A program made the translations under genes and the position numbers. From positions 1,736,001 to 1,800,000 of the forward strand of contig JAGMWG010000001.1 in NCBI GenBank assembly GCA_020744225.1: a DNA stretch of 64,000 nucleotides. Direction: 5' to 3'. Below the pieces are notes generated by a model. It saw only the letters and a list, made by a program, of their open reading frames with translations, did not search any database and had not been told where the DNA came from. Source of the DNA: Paraphoma chrysanthemicola. Taxonomy: Eukaryota; Ascomycota; Dothideomycetes; Pleosporales; Phaeosphaeriaceae. Position 1 is the first letter of the stretch. Every line of letters starts with the position of its first letter. This document shows positions 44,837 to 57,266 of the stretch, in pieces.

Positions 44837-47800
44837 TCAAGCCTTGACATGGATCTCCTTGACCAAATCCCCACCCAACCTCCGGATCTCGTTGATCACA
44901 GCCGCCTTATTAACCTTGATCTCAACGTCCTTGCCCTTGTCCTTCTCACCTCCTTTGATTCTGAGAGGCTCGCTGTTCCAACCAGGCTTGATCTTCCAGC
45001 TCCTTTGGCCTGTGAGAACCGGATTCCACAGACCAACAATCGTGCCCAGTGTCTCGGGATCCCAGAACCATAGAATAGCATCGCCATAGACATCGAGCAA
45101 TTCTTGTGCGAAAAGTGTGGGAAGCGGCGCTGATGAGAGGTTCTTGCGTGACGCATGCTGGATCTCGAGGTTCTTGTACTGCACGTCCGACTTTCGTTTC
45201 TTTGTCTGCTTCAAGTTGTGTTTGGCATTGATGTCGATTACGATGTCGTACTCCTTGTAGTTGGTGCTGAAGAGCGATTCTGGCAAAAGAATGGCTGGTG
45301 CCTTTTCTTCAGAGTCGTTTATGTGATTGATTAGTCGGTCCTCGTCCGCGCGCACAGCGTGTGTTGCAGCCTTGGCAAGTGCAGTTAAACGCGCAGCAAC
45401 AACCTTCTCCGGCTTCGACTTATCTGTCCAAGTGGTACCTTCCTCGTCCAGATTGGTAGCAGCGAAGAGCACAACGCGGTTCATTGCAGGATCGATGCGT
45501 CGCCAGGCTTCGAATCGCGTCTGCATTCTCTCGAGATCTTCAGACTTGATGCCTTTGGATGCAGTATTCTCCAATTCTGCCGGATTGTTCGAGAACGTGG
45601 AAGAGAAGTCAACGATGAGCGGCACGTTCCGCCAATCCCAGCGACTGATCCATGCCAGCGTGCGCAAGAAGCCAGTGGTCGCCGTTGATGGCACCGACCA
45701 AGGATGTGGTTGCAAGAAAGTGCGAATGACTAGCAGCTCGATAAGCTCTGGCGCGAAGTGTGGCGCGAGAAGATGTGCAGCGAACCATTGTTTAGTTAAT
45801 CTGATCGATGGCGAAAGTGCTGGGAAGCGAGTAGACAGCGTCTGCAAGACCTGGGAGTGCAATGGTGACTGAACAAATTCACGCTTGTACAGGGCCAAAG
45901 AAATAGCGGCCGACTCCCTCGACGCCGCATCTAGGGAGCTGTCCTTGAGCTGTCGCTCGAACAGAGTGACCTCGCGATCATGATAGATGCGAATGCGGAA
46001 GGAGAACCCGCCAGCGCTAGTGACGTCTAGGAAGGCTTGGTTCTGCGCTGGTTGTGATGGATTTTCAAGGCCAACTCGCGCGGTATATTCGGTCTTCGCG
46101 CTAGTCAGTACTTCAGCAATTCTCAGAAGGAATGCAATTTTGGTGCGCTGTATAGCACAAAGGTCATCAGGCCATCGGCCAGAAGCCTCAAATTGCATCA
46201 CGACCGATGCAGGAGAGTGTCCAGCTGACGGAACTTCCACAGAAGTGTATCTAAGCTGAGGGTCGGCAGCTCTCAGATGGCGCAACTGGAGCGGAAGCTC
46301 CTCGAGATCGCGGATATCCTTCTCCAGAGTGGAAAATGCATTCATGATAGGCAGGAAGGGCGTAACACCCGACTGGCCTTGAATACGGGCAGCTGTGACG
46401 AGTACAGCGAATTGATCACCGCTAAACTTTGCCGACGCGGCCACTGAAGCACCCAGATGTTGTTTGAGAATAAAAAGAACGATCTGCTCAATGATGGAGG
46501 CACCGTTATCCTTTGGGGACCAGACAATGCTCTCCAAGATGCTGCCGTCCTTGAAGCGTCTCAGCTCGGACTTTTCACCCCAAAATTTGCGAAATGAGGT
46601 GGCTTCTTGTTTGTTCTCTGCCGAAGGTCCATGATCAACCGTACGGTTCGCGTTCGCGGGATCAGTCGCGAAGTTAACAAGCAAACTCTTGCCTCCACCG
46701 TTCTTTGGTCGCTGAGATGATATCGCCCAGTCCGCTTCATCTGGCAAGATAACCGAAATGGCCGTCACACGGTCTGTTAAGGCGCGCGAAAGCACATTGT
46801 GTAGTTTGCGACAAGCATCGCGTAGCCCTTGCTCATAATCGGCCGTTGTGGCGTCCAGATCAAAAGCCGAAATGGGGACCTCTAGCGTGGCATCGTATTT
46901 GAAGTTCAAAAGCTCCGTCTTCAAGATGAATGCTGAGTCGAACTGATCGAATACAGATTCGCTCAGCATGTCCACGGTTGTCTTTGCCTCGAGCTGTAGG
47001 CGTGTGTAGGACCAGTGCGTCATTTTGAACAAGATGTTCTGGCCTCGTGGTCCATCGAAAAGGACAGGACCAACTTCGTTCCTTGGGACCACTACACCGG
47101 ATGCCTGGAAGCTGAACGGCTTCTTCGAGAGGTCATGGCGCACGAGGAATTGCAGGGTCGCCTTGAACAGCTGGTAGCTACTGTAACCAGCAGACAGCGC
47201 CTGCGTTCCCACTCCGGCATTTGGTTGGAGAAGCAATGCCATCAGAACAGCCCATTCGAAGTTGCCAAAACCTCCCTTGCGCATTCGGCTACCCAAACCT
47301 CTCTGTTTGAGCCATACGCGACCAAGTATACACGCATCTCGGAAAGCATCGGTTTTTGAGGCTGTGGCATGCAGCAGCTTGAGGTATGCGGTGACGTTGG
47401 CGTCTGACTGGAGCGAGCTGTTGTAGAACGGAGTGGCTATGGGTGCTTTTTGCGAGGACTCATCTTCGTTCTCCTTCAAACGCACACAGTTCGAACCTGG
47501 GCGGAGCTTGTTCTGAGGAAATGCATCCTCTGGCAGTGCAACTAGGATACGGATGTCGCACCTAGACGCCGAGAAGTCGTCTGAGCTTCCATCGCCAGCC
47601 GGATGAATGACAACGATCGGCTGAAGCTGATTGCCATTCAAGTAGTCGAACGACAGCTTGAACTTGTGGCCCTTTGACTGCTTTATGCCAGCTGCCAGAC
47701 ATGCCAGATAGTATGCGCGCTTGTAGAAGTACCTATGATTCAGGTAGTCCTTATCCTGTAACAGGCTCTTCGGCATAGTCACGACGAGATCGATCGAAAA

Positions 47801-48472
47801 GCCTTCGTCCGAGCGGGTCGCAATTTTTAAGGGATAGCTTCCTGTCGCGTTGATGCCGGCGGGTCGCTCATATTGCAGCTTGTATTGTGCGTCTTTAGGT
47901 GGGCGGGGGTGCGGGAATGGTACGGCGACACCAGATGATTTGAGAGCTTTCTCTGCTTCCGGTATCTGTCTCCAATTAGCTCTATGTTAGCTACCTTAGC
48001 TGCCTGTACGTACGGAAAGTGGCTCGCGAGCGGGAATTTGCTCAATGATGGACTTGAGCGTGCGCATCGCATTCTCGGCGGGCGCTTCTTTCTTGCCATA
48101 CTTCAGTCTAACTTGGTCCAACAGATCATCGACCTGGAGTTTAAAAATGTTGGACTTGAAGGTTTCTGACGTGTATACGCCATCTTGAAGGCTCGCGGCG
48201 GGGCGTTTGAACGGCTTCGGTGCGGGCGCTGCTTTCACAGCTGGCGCAGATTTCTTCGTCTCCTCCTCGACATCCTCGCCATCAGACTCATCTTCGTCTT
48301 CGATTCCCTCGCTAAGGTCCTCGTCGTCCAATTCTTCTGCGCCATTCATCGAAACATCGCTGTCATCTGAGGCCACATCTTCAACCTCGTCAAAGCCTGC
48401 AAAGCTCCCTTCACTCTCCTCATCGGAGTCGCTATGCTCTAGCTTCCTTCGTTTCGTGGCAGGCGGCGCCAT
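44837..48472 (-). CDS. utp22: U3 snoRNP protein Utp22 / Nrap
   Basis: Nucleolar component of the small-subunit processome, part of the UTP-C/CURI module for 18S rRNA maturation. Predicted 1195 aa. Exons are 48472-48014 and 47965-44837, a phase-0 junction after PAREPLS. The N-terminus has a basic stretch (TKRRKL) followed by a long acidic region (residues about 12-65), usual for nucleolar proteins. The Nrap core shows KRAYYLACLAAGIK, RDACILGRVWLKQRGLGS and FRKFWGEKSELRRFKDGSILESIVW, the poly(A)-polymerase/OAS1-like repeated domains that have lost catalysis. The C-terminus ends LGGDLVKEIHVKA. Length agrees with yeast Utp22 (1237 aa). It is divergent from the PCMT gene. Confidence 0.93.
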
Positions 48473-48874
48473 AGTTGTTGTTACTACAACTGTTTGAGCA
48501 CGCTCAGAATTTCTCCCGAACTTTTTTGTGCCAAGCGAGCCCTGCATAATCGATAAGCTTAGCGCGTTCCCCGGATTCAGTGACGCCAGCAAGAGCTCCC
48601 ATAGCTCCGCGCACCCCTCACACCACATCATTGATTCTTGCATGAGATTGACCCTGCCACATTCCCACGCTTGACTTTTATCACGCCCAGGTCTCCTCTC
48701 AACTGTCTTCGAATTCATAGAGCTGTCATAATACCTTACCTACCAAGCAATACAAAAGCTCTTCTTTGTCCTCTTCCATCTCGTGCACCCTCACCCACGC
48801 TGCCTTTCCTAACCAAGCTCCTCCGCATCACACGCGGCCCATCGCATACCCACACACACCGCGCAGCCATCAGC
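48473..48874. promoter_or_regulatory. Divergent promoter utp22 / PCMT
   Basis: This is a 402-base gap between ATGs. The frame upstream of utp22 stays open to 48718 and that upstream of PCMT to 48638, but neither extension shows conserved sequence. No ribosome-biogenesis promoter element was confirmed. Confidence 0.35.
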
Positions 48875-49612
48875 ATGGCGTGGCGCAGCTCCGGGTCCAG
48901 CAATGAATCCCTCATCACCAACCTCGCGCGCAACGGGCTCATCGAGAGCGACCGCGTCAAGGAAGCCATGTTAAAAGTACTTCCACCTCATACCACATCT
49001 TCTACGTAGCATGGTAGTCCTGGAAACTGAGATAATCACAAGGTCGACCGCGCGCACTACGCCCCCTCGTCACCCTACGAAGACTCACCCCAACCCATCG
49101 GTCACGCGGCAACAATCTCTGCACCACATATGCACGCCAGCGCATGCGAGTCGCTGCTCACATACCTGTCCCCTGGCGCAAAAGTGCTTGACGTCGGGTC
49201 CGGGTCGGGGTATCTAACCGCCGTGCTAGCCAACCTCGTCGGTCCCACCGGCACAGTAATAGGCATCGAGCACATTCAGCCTTTAGTGGACATGGGCCGG
49301 GGTAACATGGCCAAGTCAGAAGAAGGGAGGCGGATGCTGGACTCGGGACAAGTGAAGTTCGTAAAGGGTGATGGGAGGAAAGGGTGGAGTGAAGGTGCGC
49401 CCTATGATGCAATCCATGTGGGTGCTGCGGCGGCGGAACATCACAAGGAATTGACGGAGCAATTGAAGGCGCCGGGGAGGTTGTTTGTGCCCGTTGCGGA
49501 GGGGCACCTGCAACACATATATGTGGTTGACAAGAAGGAGGACGGCAGCGTGGACAAGAAGAAATTGTTTGGAGTGCAATATGTGCCATTAACTGATGCG
49601 CCGAAGTCATGA
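48875..49612 (+). CDS. Protein-L-isoaspartate O-methyltransferase
   Basis: 223 aa, close to the usual 227 (PCMT). Exons are 48875-48976 and 49043-49612, phase 0. It methylates abnormal L-isoaspartyl residues as the first step of protein repair. Visible motifs: MAWRSSGSSNESLI at the start, YEDSPQPIGHAATISAPHMHA for peptide binding, the SAM motif VLDVGSGSGYLTA, then GIEHIQPLV, YDAIHVGAAA and LKAPGRLFVPV. The protein ends at a normal place. It is convergent with the GTPBP1-like gene. Confidence 0.93.
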
Positions 49613-49746
49613 AGCGAAACAGATTAATTGGAGACAAAGAAATATACTAAACAAATTTCAAAAGCCAGTATTGAAGCCAATCCCAGATGTGGACAAAAGC
49701 GCGCGATGAAAAGTCGTTGAAAGAGGACTTCTTCGAGGGGAAAAGC

Positions 49747-52559
49747 TCACGCGTCAATGACACGACCAACAAACCCGTCAAGCCCAGCCAGCCCCTTTGC
49801 ACCTCGCTCGTTCCCGCCCGACAAAGCAGGTCCACCACCAGGCATGACCAAAACCTTTGCGCCATGCTCAACAAACTCTCTAGACGCAATGAATTGAAAA
49901 GTGACCACCACGGACAATGGTGCATCGTTCTCCGAATCATCAGCCTCATCATCGAATCCAAACCCAAAGGCATCGTCTTCTCCATCCTCCTCCTTCTCAA
50001 TAGACACATTACCACACACTGAAGGCTCGCAGGTCACGGATATGACCTTGCACGACGCTCTTACACTGGCAATGTAGACCACGACCGCACTCCCGATCCC
50101 TAAACCCTGTGCAGCGCGCATTTGCGAGCCTTCGAAACGCACTGTGATGACTTTAGATGCTTTGGGCTGTCTATCTGCGAGGATCATGCCTTTACGAATC
50201 CTATCAATCGCTGGACTCGCTATTTGCATATCCACTGGGACGATGCCTATGGTGCCTATCTGATCGGGGTAAAGCGTACGGACAGGAAGTCGCAAGTTGC
50301 GTAATGACGTGATGCGGACGCGTCGCCATTCAGTACGTCGACCATGCAGGGAAGCGGTCCTTGCGTGTGACTTGTTCAGGGCCCCAGGAAAGGATCGCGA
50401 TTGTGGCATGAGCGATGTTCGGGTGGGCGGGCGTCCACTGCCGCTATCGCTATCATCCGAGCTTGTGTCTATGGGGTATGGTCCAAGCAGAAGCTCGTCA
50501 CCCACATGAAGAGTGCCTTGCTGCAGATATCCTCCAATGATGGTGGTCTTGTCTGACGATGTATTGGACCGCACCGTATAAACATCTTCGACGTGAAACA
50601 ACTGTGCAGTTCGTTCAGTTGACGTGACGTCAGCCTGCGACGGGATTGGTAACCGGCGCAGGATCGCATGCAGCTTGTTTATACCTGTACCTTTGACGGC
50701 ACTTGTCAGAATGATAGGTACTGCCGCGAGTGGAGACGTCGCAAAGTTTTGCACAACTTTGTCAGCTTCCACAAGATCATCCCTTGTGATGGAGTGTAGA
50801 TCAGCTTCAAGCGATGCTCCAGCATGATCCGGTATGATGCATGGTTTGCGACCAGCCTCTTTCAGCACGGACAACAACTTGGACAGCGTTTGCCTCAAAC
50901 CAGCTTTGGTCGCAAGATCGTATTTGGTTATTATGATAACCAGAGGCAGCTCCAAACTGAGGCAAAGCTGAAGATGTGCCTGGGAGAGGTCGAGATCAGC
51001 AGCCGCAGGACCAAGTACTTCTTGAGACGATGGTGAAGCACCAATCTTGTCCGTTGAATCGTCCGTGTCATCTGCGGGAACGCATAGGAGGGTCCAGTGA
51101 GGTTGCCTATCGCGGTGCTGTTAGTACTATCCCGCCAAGAGAGTCATGTAGATATCGCGAGAGGCGTTACGCGTCTGCTGTGGCGATTGAAGGACGGGCT
51201 GGGACAAAGCCAAAATCGAGGCAATGCATCATTCAGTGCAGATGTGACTTACCACCCAACAATTCCACGAACAGTAGTCCTTCGAAAGCGCGGATGACCG
51301 GCAGAGTCTGACAGAATGACTAGTCTACCATGCTCCGCGGCCTCTACTGACGCATGAATGTCGATCCAGGACGAGACATCGCCAGACCCGTAGCCAATGA
51401 CTTGAGTTGAAAATGCTTCATCATGATCAGTAACATCGCGGTATCCAATCAGCTCCTGGGTGACAGAGCTAGTCATGCCTGACGCGATTTCATGCCTATG
51501 CTTCAGTAGGCTTAGACGGCTTTTACCTCGACCGTTGTCGAGCGTAGCGGTAGAAAGAGTGCCAAGTAGACTGGACTTGCCAGACATGGTCGCCCCGGTC
51601 ACCGATACACGTAAGTGTTCGACCGTTCGTTTTGACATGTTGGAAACGGGAGAGATCGCATCGCTCTCGTTCTTCGTCGCTGAGTCCCTCGCTATCTGGC
51701 GCGCATGCTTCGTGTGATCTACCAAGTGTTGAAGTGGCCGCACCAGAGCTTCCGCCACAAATAATTGGGACCTTTGAACTGTCTGTTGCGACGTGCTGAT
51801 GTACTCGATCCATTCGCAATCTCCCACAGGCACCATACGTAGCACTTCGGTCCCGCAGCCTAAACTTGCAGCCATAGCTCGCAAATTGTTCAAACTCTCT
51901 TCCATCTCGTCTTCGGCCAAGCCGACAATCGTGCCATCATCGGCGACCCCAATTTCATACAAAGCGCCTTTGCTCTCTTCAAGCCCAGGTAGTAGCCGCT
52001 GCGGCAGGTCCGATGCAGACAGCCGTGCATCGTCTGGAAGATGGGGTATCGCAGCAGCAGTAGTGGAAGACATGTGATAAGAGCATGACTGTTGCAGGCG
52101 CCACAAAAGCTGCGTCGTCAGCTGCTCGAGGCGGTGCTGCTTTGACTGTGTTGACGCAAGTGGGGGAGGGGTGCTGGACAGGAGGCCTGATTCAGAGACA
52201 CTGCGAGCCACTGAGGATGGCAGTGGGATGTCACTGCGACGTAATGAGCCAGAAACCCTACGACCGGTGCTTGCGCGTGTGAATGATCTGCGCCGTCGCA
52301 GAAGCAAGTGCAACTTGTACTCTGTGGGGCCCTCCTGTGGCTCCGCCTCCAGCCTTGTGATATTCGCGTAGTCTATTGTGAGGAGCCCCGAGTCGTTATT
52401 GGCGCCAGCCTCGTCGGCGATTGCGGGTTTCAGCTTCGTAGGAAGTGGCTGAGCATGCTCGCGTGGGGTCGACGACCTTGAGGCGTCACCAGTGGGAGGC
52501 GTCGCCCACGGGGACGACACACGTGGCGGGTCAGGATCGAAAGTGAATATAGAAGCCAT
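49747..52559 (-). CDS. GTPBP1-like translational GTPase
   Basis: Predicted 888 aa. Exons are 52559-51253 and 51106-49747, with a 146-base intron in the G domain and a split Trp codon. The N-terminal 250 residues are Ser/Pro-rich and partly disordered. The G domain has G1 GATMSGKSS (about 322), G3 DSAGH (about 418), G4 TKYD (about 496, a variant of NKxD) and G5 TSAVKGTG. EF-Tu-like beta domains follow (GGYLQQGTLHVGDELLLGPY, GSAVVVYI). This order matches GTPBP1/GTPBP2, linked in animals to ribosome rescue and mRNA turnover. The fungal role is inferred. Low-complexity acidic insert DGEDDAFGFGFDDEADDSEND lies near the C-terminus. Confidence 0.85.
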
Positions 52560-52990
52560 GCTGGGCTATCCTCAGCTGAACTGGGTGTCGAAGGTGAGTT
52601 CGTGCAGGTGGAGGCGTGGTTGGTACGGTCTAGATTGATCGTTTCTCATGCGGATTATCTCATGGAACACATAATTGTGATAAAGACCGTGAGTTTGTAT
52701 GAGAGTAATGCGTTCGGAACAATTGCGATATTCGTGGGAGCATCTTGATGGATACGGTGGGCAAACAACGAATGCGACTTCGTCCAGCGACAGCAGGAAA
52801 CAACTCGTGGGATGAGCTGCGTGAAGGTGCCAGTCAGGCGTTCACTACAGATGGAGAGACATTGCGGTGGGAAGTGTGCTGGTAGTGTGCTGTGTTGTCG
52901 TGTTGTAGCTATCGTGATGGTTGGACGATGTCGGGTTAAGGTCAGTCGAAGTCTTGGCATCAGTGGGGAAGCTTAAAGAGTGATTCACAA
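52560..52990. promoter_or_regulatory. 5' region of the GTPBP1-like gene
   Basis: About 430 bases with no convincing gene. A minus ORF at 52655-52960 (101 codons, Arg/Thr/His-rich) is probably chance. Confidence 0.35.
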
Positions 52991-52993
52991 TTG

Positions 52994-53356
52994 ATGACTC
53001 CACCACACTCTTCGCGACAGTGTCGCCCTTTCAGCGCCCTTACATTATTCAAAGGACGGCCTCGCTCGTGTTCAAGCTCTCCATGCGTAGGATCTCCAAG
53101 AAGCAGGACTATCGCTTCGAAGGTGAGCGGTCTAGCGTCCACGAAGATCTATTCAAGACATAATGCTCTTCCTCCTGGGTTTCACGACCCCGAACGCCTG
53201 GTTTACTTACCACGAATGCAGTACCGAAATTTCAAGTCTTTCTATCCAGATGCTAACATCCCAAAGCGCGAGAAGAAATCTATGGGTGCGAATTGGCAAA
53301 GTATCATAACAGACGTTCTCACCGTACGTCGACATCATGTTCCATCGATGTCCTAA
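52994..53356 (+). CDS. Hypothetical small ORF
   Basis: The frame opens at ATG 52994 and closes at 53356 (120 codons). The second half (HNALPPGFHDPERLVYLPRM and then YRNFKSFYPDANIPKREKKS) has a protein-like composition. The first half is Ser/Arg/Pro-rich. A possible donor AAG-GTGAGC lies near 53122, so the real gene could be spliced. I recognise no family, and chance remains quite possible. Confidence 0.3.
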   Translation: MTPPHSSRQCRPFSALTLFKGRPRSCSSSPCVGSPRSRTIASKVSGLASTKIYSRHNALPPGFHDPERLVYLPRMQYRNFKSFYPDANIPKREKKSMGANWQSIITDVLTVRRHHVPSMS

Positions 53357-56300
53357 CGGCGCCTAACGGCGCCTAGAAATCAGATCAAGGCGTGCCTTGC
53401 AGTGCAGATCAAATCCTGTTCTTACGCGTCATTGTCTTCAAGTCAAGTACAGACCAATCGGCCATGCCGTTGCGACCTTCTTTCATGATACGTCTTGTCA
53501 GCAGATGTCACTTCCTTTGCCGGCAAAGCGATTGATAACCCAACGTTTGCGGGATGTTTCATCATCCTGGCGGATCATCCTCGATCGACGCGCAGTCGCT
53601 AGCGGGACGAGGTTCTGATGCATGCTCGAGAAGTAAGCACGGATGATTAGCTTGGACCGACCGTCTTCATCGAGTGAACTGTTCATGACAGTGACAAATA
53701 CCTTCTGAGTGTGGAATACAAGTATCTCCACGGCTGATCGTATTGTTGCTAGATGCAAATTGCAATACTCGCGAATCTGCCTCGCTAAAGTTTAGCACGC
53801 GGTGCGGCTCACTGTAATATACCGCACTGATCTTGAAGGCGGTTAGCTAGACCGACCAAGCTACATCTGAGGATTAGTGGCCGGTGCCAATCTGAGTGCT
53901 TGCTAGGTCCGGCTTAGACGAGCGATGAATGCCGACGCAGGGGCAGCGGTTAGATAGTTCGCGTGAGCCTCACATCGGTATTGACTTGCAGCATGGCGAG
54001 GCCCGTCTCCCTTTGTGCCTAAATGTGATGCCTTGTCCTCTATTCTCATTTAGCCCATCGCAAGAACAAGGTTACGCGTTGGTTCATCACTGTGCGTGGG
54101 CGCCTCAAACGACGATCGTGCCAATACATGATGGGATTATCGACAAGCGGTAAGTACAGGTCCGCGCTTGGTATGGTAACACTGCCTGCAGCCTGCAGTA
54201 GTTTGGTGGCCTTTGACACGCGAATGCAGTGCTATCCATGGACTTGGTGACACGGATCCTTGCATGTCAGCCTTGCAGACCGTAACTGGAAACATGCTGC
54301 CGTTGTCTGATAGGAACCTTCGATTTTGCCGGAGCTGAGGCGCGTGGTGCGTTAGTCATTTGCGAGGTACACGTTGGTTTGTCGTCACGACACGCCATGC
54401 GCGGGTGATGGTTCCTTCCGCAATTTGTGCGCCACTTATCTACCATGCGATCGCTTGCATGCACCCCACTCTTGCAGGAGGAATGCAACTCCGCCGTGAG
54501 GTCGGTAAACACCCGAACGTTTGGTGGCATGTGCTTTTAGCTTTGAATTTTACCCTTCCGCGGTCAAAGTCCGAAGAAGTGGTTGAGCAGCAACCTACCT
54601 GGGTAAGTACGACCTCCACGTCGACTATCGAATTATAGCCTTGGCTTGGCGTTTCGATACGTACCGGAAGTTGGCAGCAGCCCGTCCATGAATAACGAAT
54701 CAGGTCAATGATCTAGAAGAGTTCGTCATGCGGGGCCAACTCAGGCCACCCGCGGACCGTACGATTGACTGTTCCTGTTCTGGACAACGGCAGGGTTCTC
54801 GAAGTACCCGTAGCCGCTGCAAGCGAGAGTGGTGGTCGGCGATGTTCCCGGGAATATCCAAGTTGACATTCTTCCTTGCCAGCTGCCCTGCGTAATCGTA
54901 CGCTTCGATGCATTGGACGTACTTGGTTCGGGGAATGTGGCTGGTGCATGGATGGCAGGGATCATTGGGTGTTTGGGTGCCTAGTGCAGATTTGGACGGC
55001 AGTTGCATAGCGCCTAGCGTAATGTATTTTGTCCAAGGACTCTCTGGAGGTTGAAGCCGCAAATGCATCACAGCCACCATCCTGTGATTTGTCCGCACTG
55101 CACTCCGATTGTAGCTCATCACGTGGTCTGCGGCTCCGCTCTTCACTTGACCCCTGATGGTTTCCCTTAAAAAACAAGTGACATGGCTCATCCTTCCCGT
55201 CGCGCCGCTGGTCAACCCTGAAGCCATGACAACGCCCCGATTCCACATGTCAGCAAGGTGATGGACGAGTCAGCGCTCTGCTGCGGGGCCCTTCACCAGA
55301 CCCCTTCGACTCAGTCGAGTCCAAAAGCAGTGGTATGGCGTACCGCGTCAACGAAGTGGGCCGATACTCCGTGATCGAGCGGTAAATAGTGTCGCAAGCG
55401 TGTGCCAGAGCCGACCTTGCGCACAAAACCGCGCCTGTTTGATTTGTCAAGGATCGTCTCCGAGAATTTGGATCGAGTGGGCAATCAGATGCAAGGCAAT
55501 GGGGCAGTCACACGAAATGACCGTACGCTGGTCCGTCCGTGTCTGCGTCATGCTTGCTGTGCCGTACGCCTACCCACGTTCATCATCGGACTCGTTTGAC
55601 AGAGACAGAGACGGGGCTTATACCGAAGCCGATAAGCAACTAATAGAATAGAGTGTGCACTCCATCCATGACGCTCGTAATTATGTTCTGGAATTGGTTT
55701 GGGAAGGCGAAAGCGCCGCGCAATCACAACAGATGATTCTTGGCAAAAGCAGACGCCTGACGCGGTGAACGTCTGCCAGGCAAAGGTGTGCGAAACGATT
55801 ACCACATCTAGTAAGTCTAAGACGATTGATTCGCGGACGGCACTGTACAGCGTTTATGATGGTGTCACACCCCACATTGGTGGCAATGTGCAACAAAGGC
55901 TTGAATCTCACAACCTCACATGTCTCATGTCCGGAAGAGATGAGCCCGGCTACTCCGGAGAAGGAAATGAACGAGAGCCCACGGCATTGTTCCGCTGCCC
56001 GGTGATAGGCAAGGTATTGCTTCCAGATCCCGACATCATGGTTCATGTCATGGCCTGACTCTGACATCGTGACGACCAGTTAAGAGGCGTGTTGTGCGTT
56101 AGCACAAGCTCTTCTGGAGGGTTCTTGCTCAGGTTTTGCAGGGCCTCCCGCCCCAAACGGCCCGCTAGTCTTACCCTTCCTTGTCACTGGTCGCCTGAAG
56201 GGACGTGCAGGCGTAGGCATCTAGCGCAGCCTTGTCCTAACATCTTGGCACCCGAAAAACAGGCTAGATTAGATGGGTCCCAAAGCGCATGATCTGGATA

Positions 56301-57266
56301 ACAAGCAGAGCTGATTGCGAATCGCTAGAATCGCAGGGTACGTGAAGATGTCATGGTGATGATGGACCATGAAGATCTCCAGATTACCCACAATCTCCAC
56401 AGGTAATAACAAAGTCGACAAAAAACTTGGTTAAACAATTGTGTGTTCGTGTGGTGACAATCGACCAGCCGAAGGTGCTGAGCGACAAATGAGTCTATTG
56501 TGCTGCATCGCACAGTGCACATATAATCATGTTCCGAGTGAATGCAAGTATGCCAACAATTTGTTTGAAAGATTCCATAAGTTTGGTTGTGATGAGTGTA
56601 TTGTTTGGGAGGTGATGCATCATCCATCGAATTGCTTGCAGCATCCGCCTTGATGGTTCTCTAGAATCCTCCCGCTCTTAGTGCAGCAAACGCCTTACTA
56701 TGTCTGCTGCGCCCAAAGGCAGCTATGCCATTCCGTCTCTACCTGTCGGTTTGCCATCTGACAGTGCTATGTTGCTCTGTATCCTTCGGTCTATAGCCAG
56801 CGAAAGTCTTCCCCGGGTGAATTTTGACGTGTGGAATATGCTATTATCTGATGCGCCAAATGATCTATAAGTATCAAAGGAGCAGGAAATAAGAAGAGAA
56901 TATGCGTAGTGAAAGTCGCTGAACGCTAACATATGTGCGAATGTAATGCCCGTTCTCGATCTTGCTCGTATGGGGTATGCAACCTTCAGCCGCTAAGAGT
57001 CAAAAGAATTGGAAAACCCCCCGAGGATTTGGGCACCAAAACATGCATATCGTCCGGATCATCTCAAGATCGTCTAGACATGCCTGTGTTGCCTAGGAGC
57101 GAAAGCCTTTTGTGTGGCTTAAGACGGTGGGCTGGACTATTCCCTGAACCTGAATATAGGTAGTGACTTTCTTATCTCCTGGAATCTCAAGAGACTGTGT
57201 CGACCTGGGCCTTTAGAGGCCCCAAAAGAGTCCTGTTGTGAAAAGCTGAATATTCCGAATAAGCTT
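53357..57266. other. Gene-poor stretch upstream side
   Basis: About 3.9 kb without a recognisable gene, RNA or transposon. Two copies of a 10-bp unit (CCTAACGGCG) lie in tandem at 53352-53371. The ORFs at 53498-53758 (minus), 54700-55248 (minus) and 55681-56067 (minus) lack family features and adjoining exons. A tRNA-like fragment at about 53840-53875 does not fold completely. The composition does not look strongly AT-rich by eye, so classic RIP decay is not obvious. The last part contains the 3' flank of the zinc-finger gene. Confidence 0.45.

Noticed and set aside
53765..53880. tRNA-like D-arm and anticodon-arm phrase on the minus strand
   Set aside because: The acceptor stem and a proper T-arm do not pair. 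It is at best a decayed tRNA fragment.
54700..55248. 182-codon minus ORF
   Set aside because: No domain, no neighbouring exons with good splice sites, and composition like the other random frames of the area.
55300..55320. Palindrome-like GACTCAGTCGAGTCC resembling a tRNA T-arm
   Set aside because: The flanks give no acceptor, D or anticodon stem.
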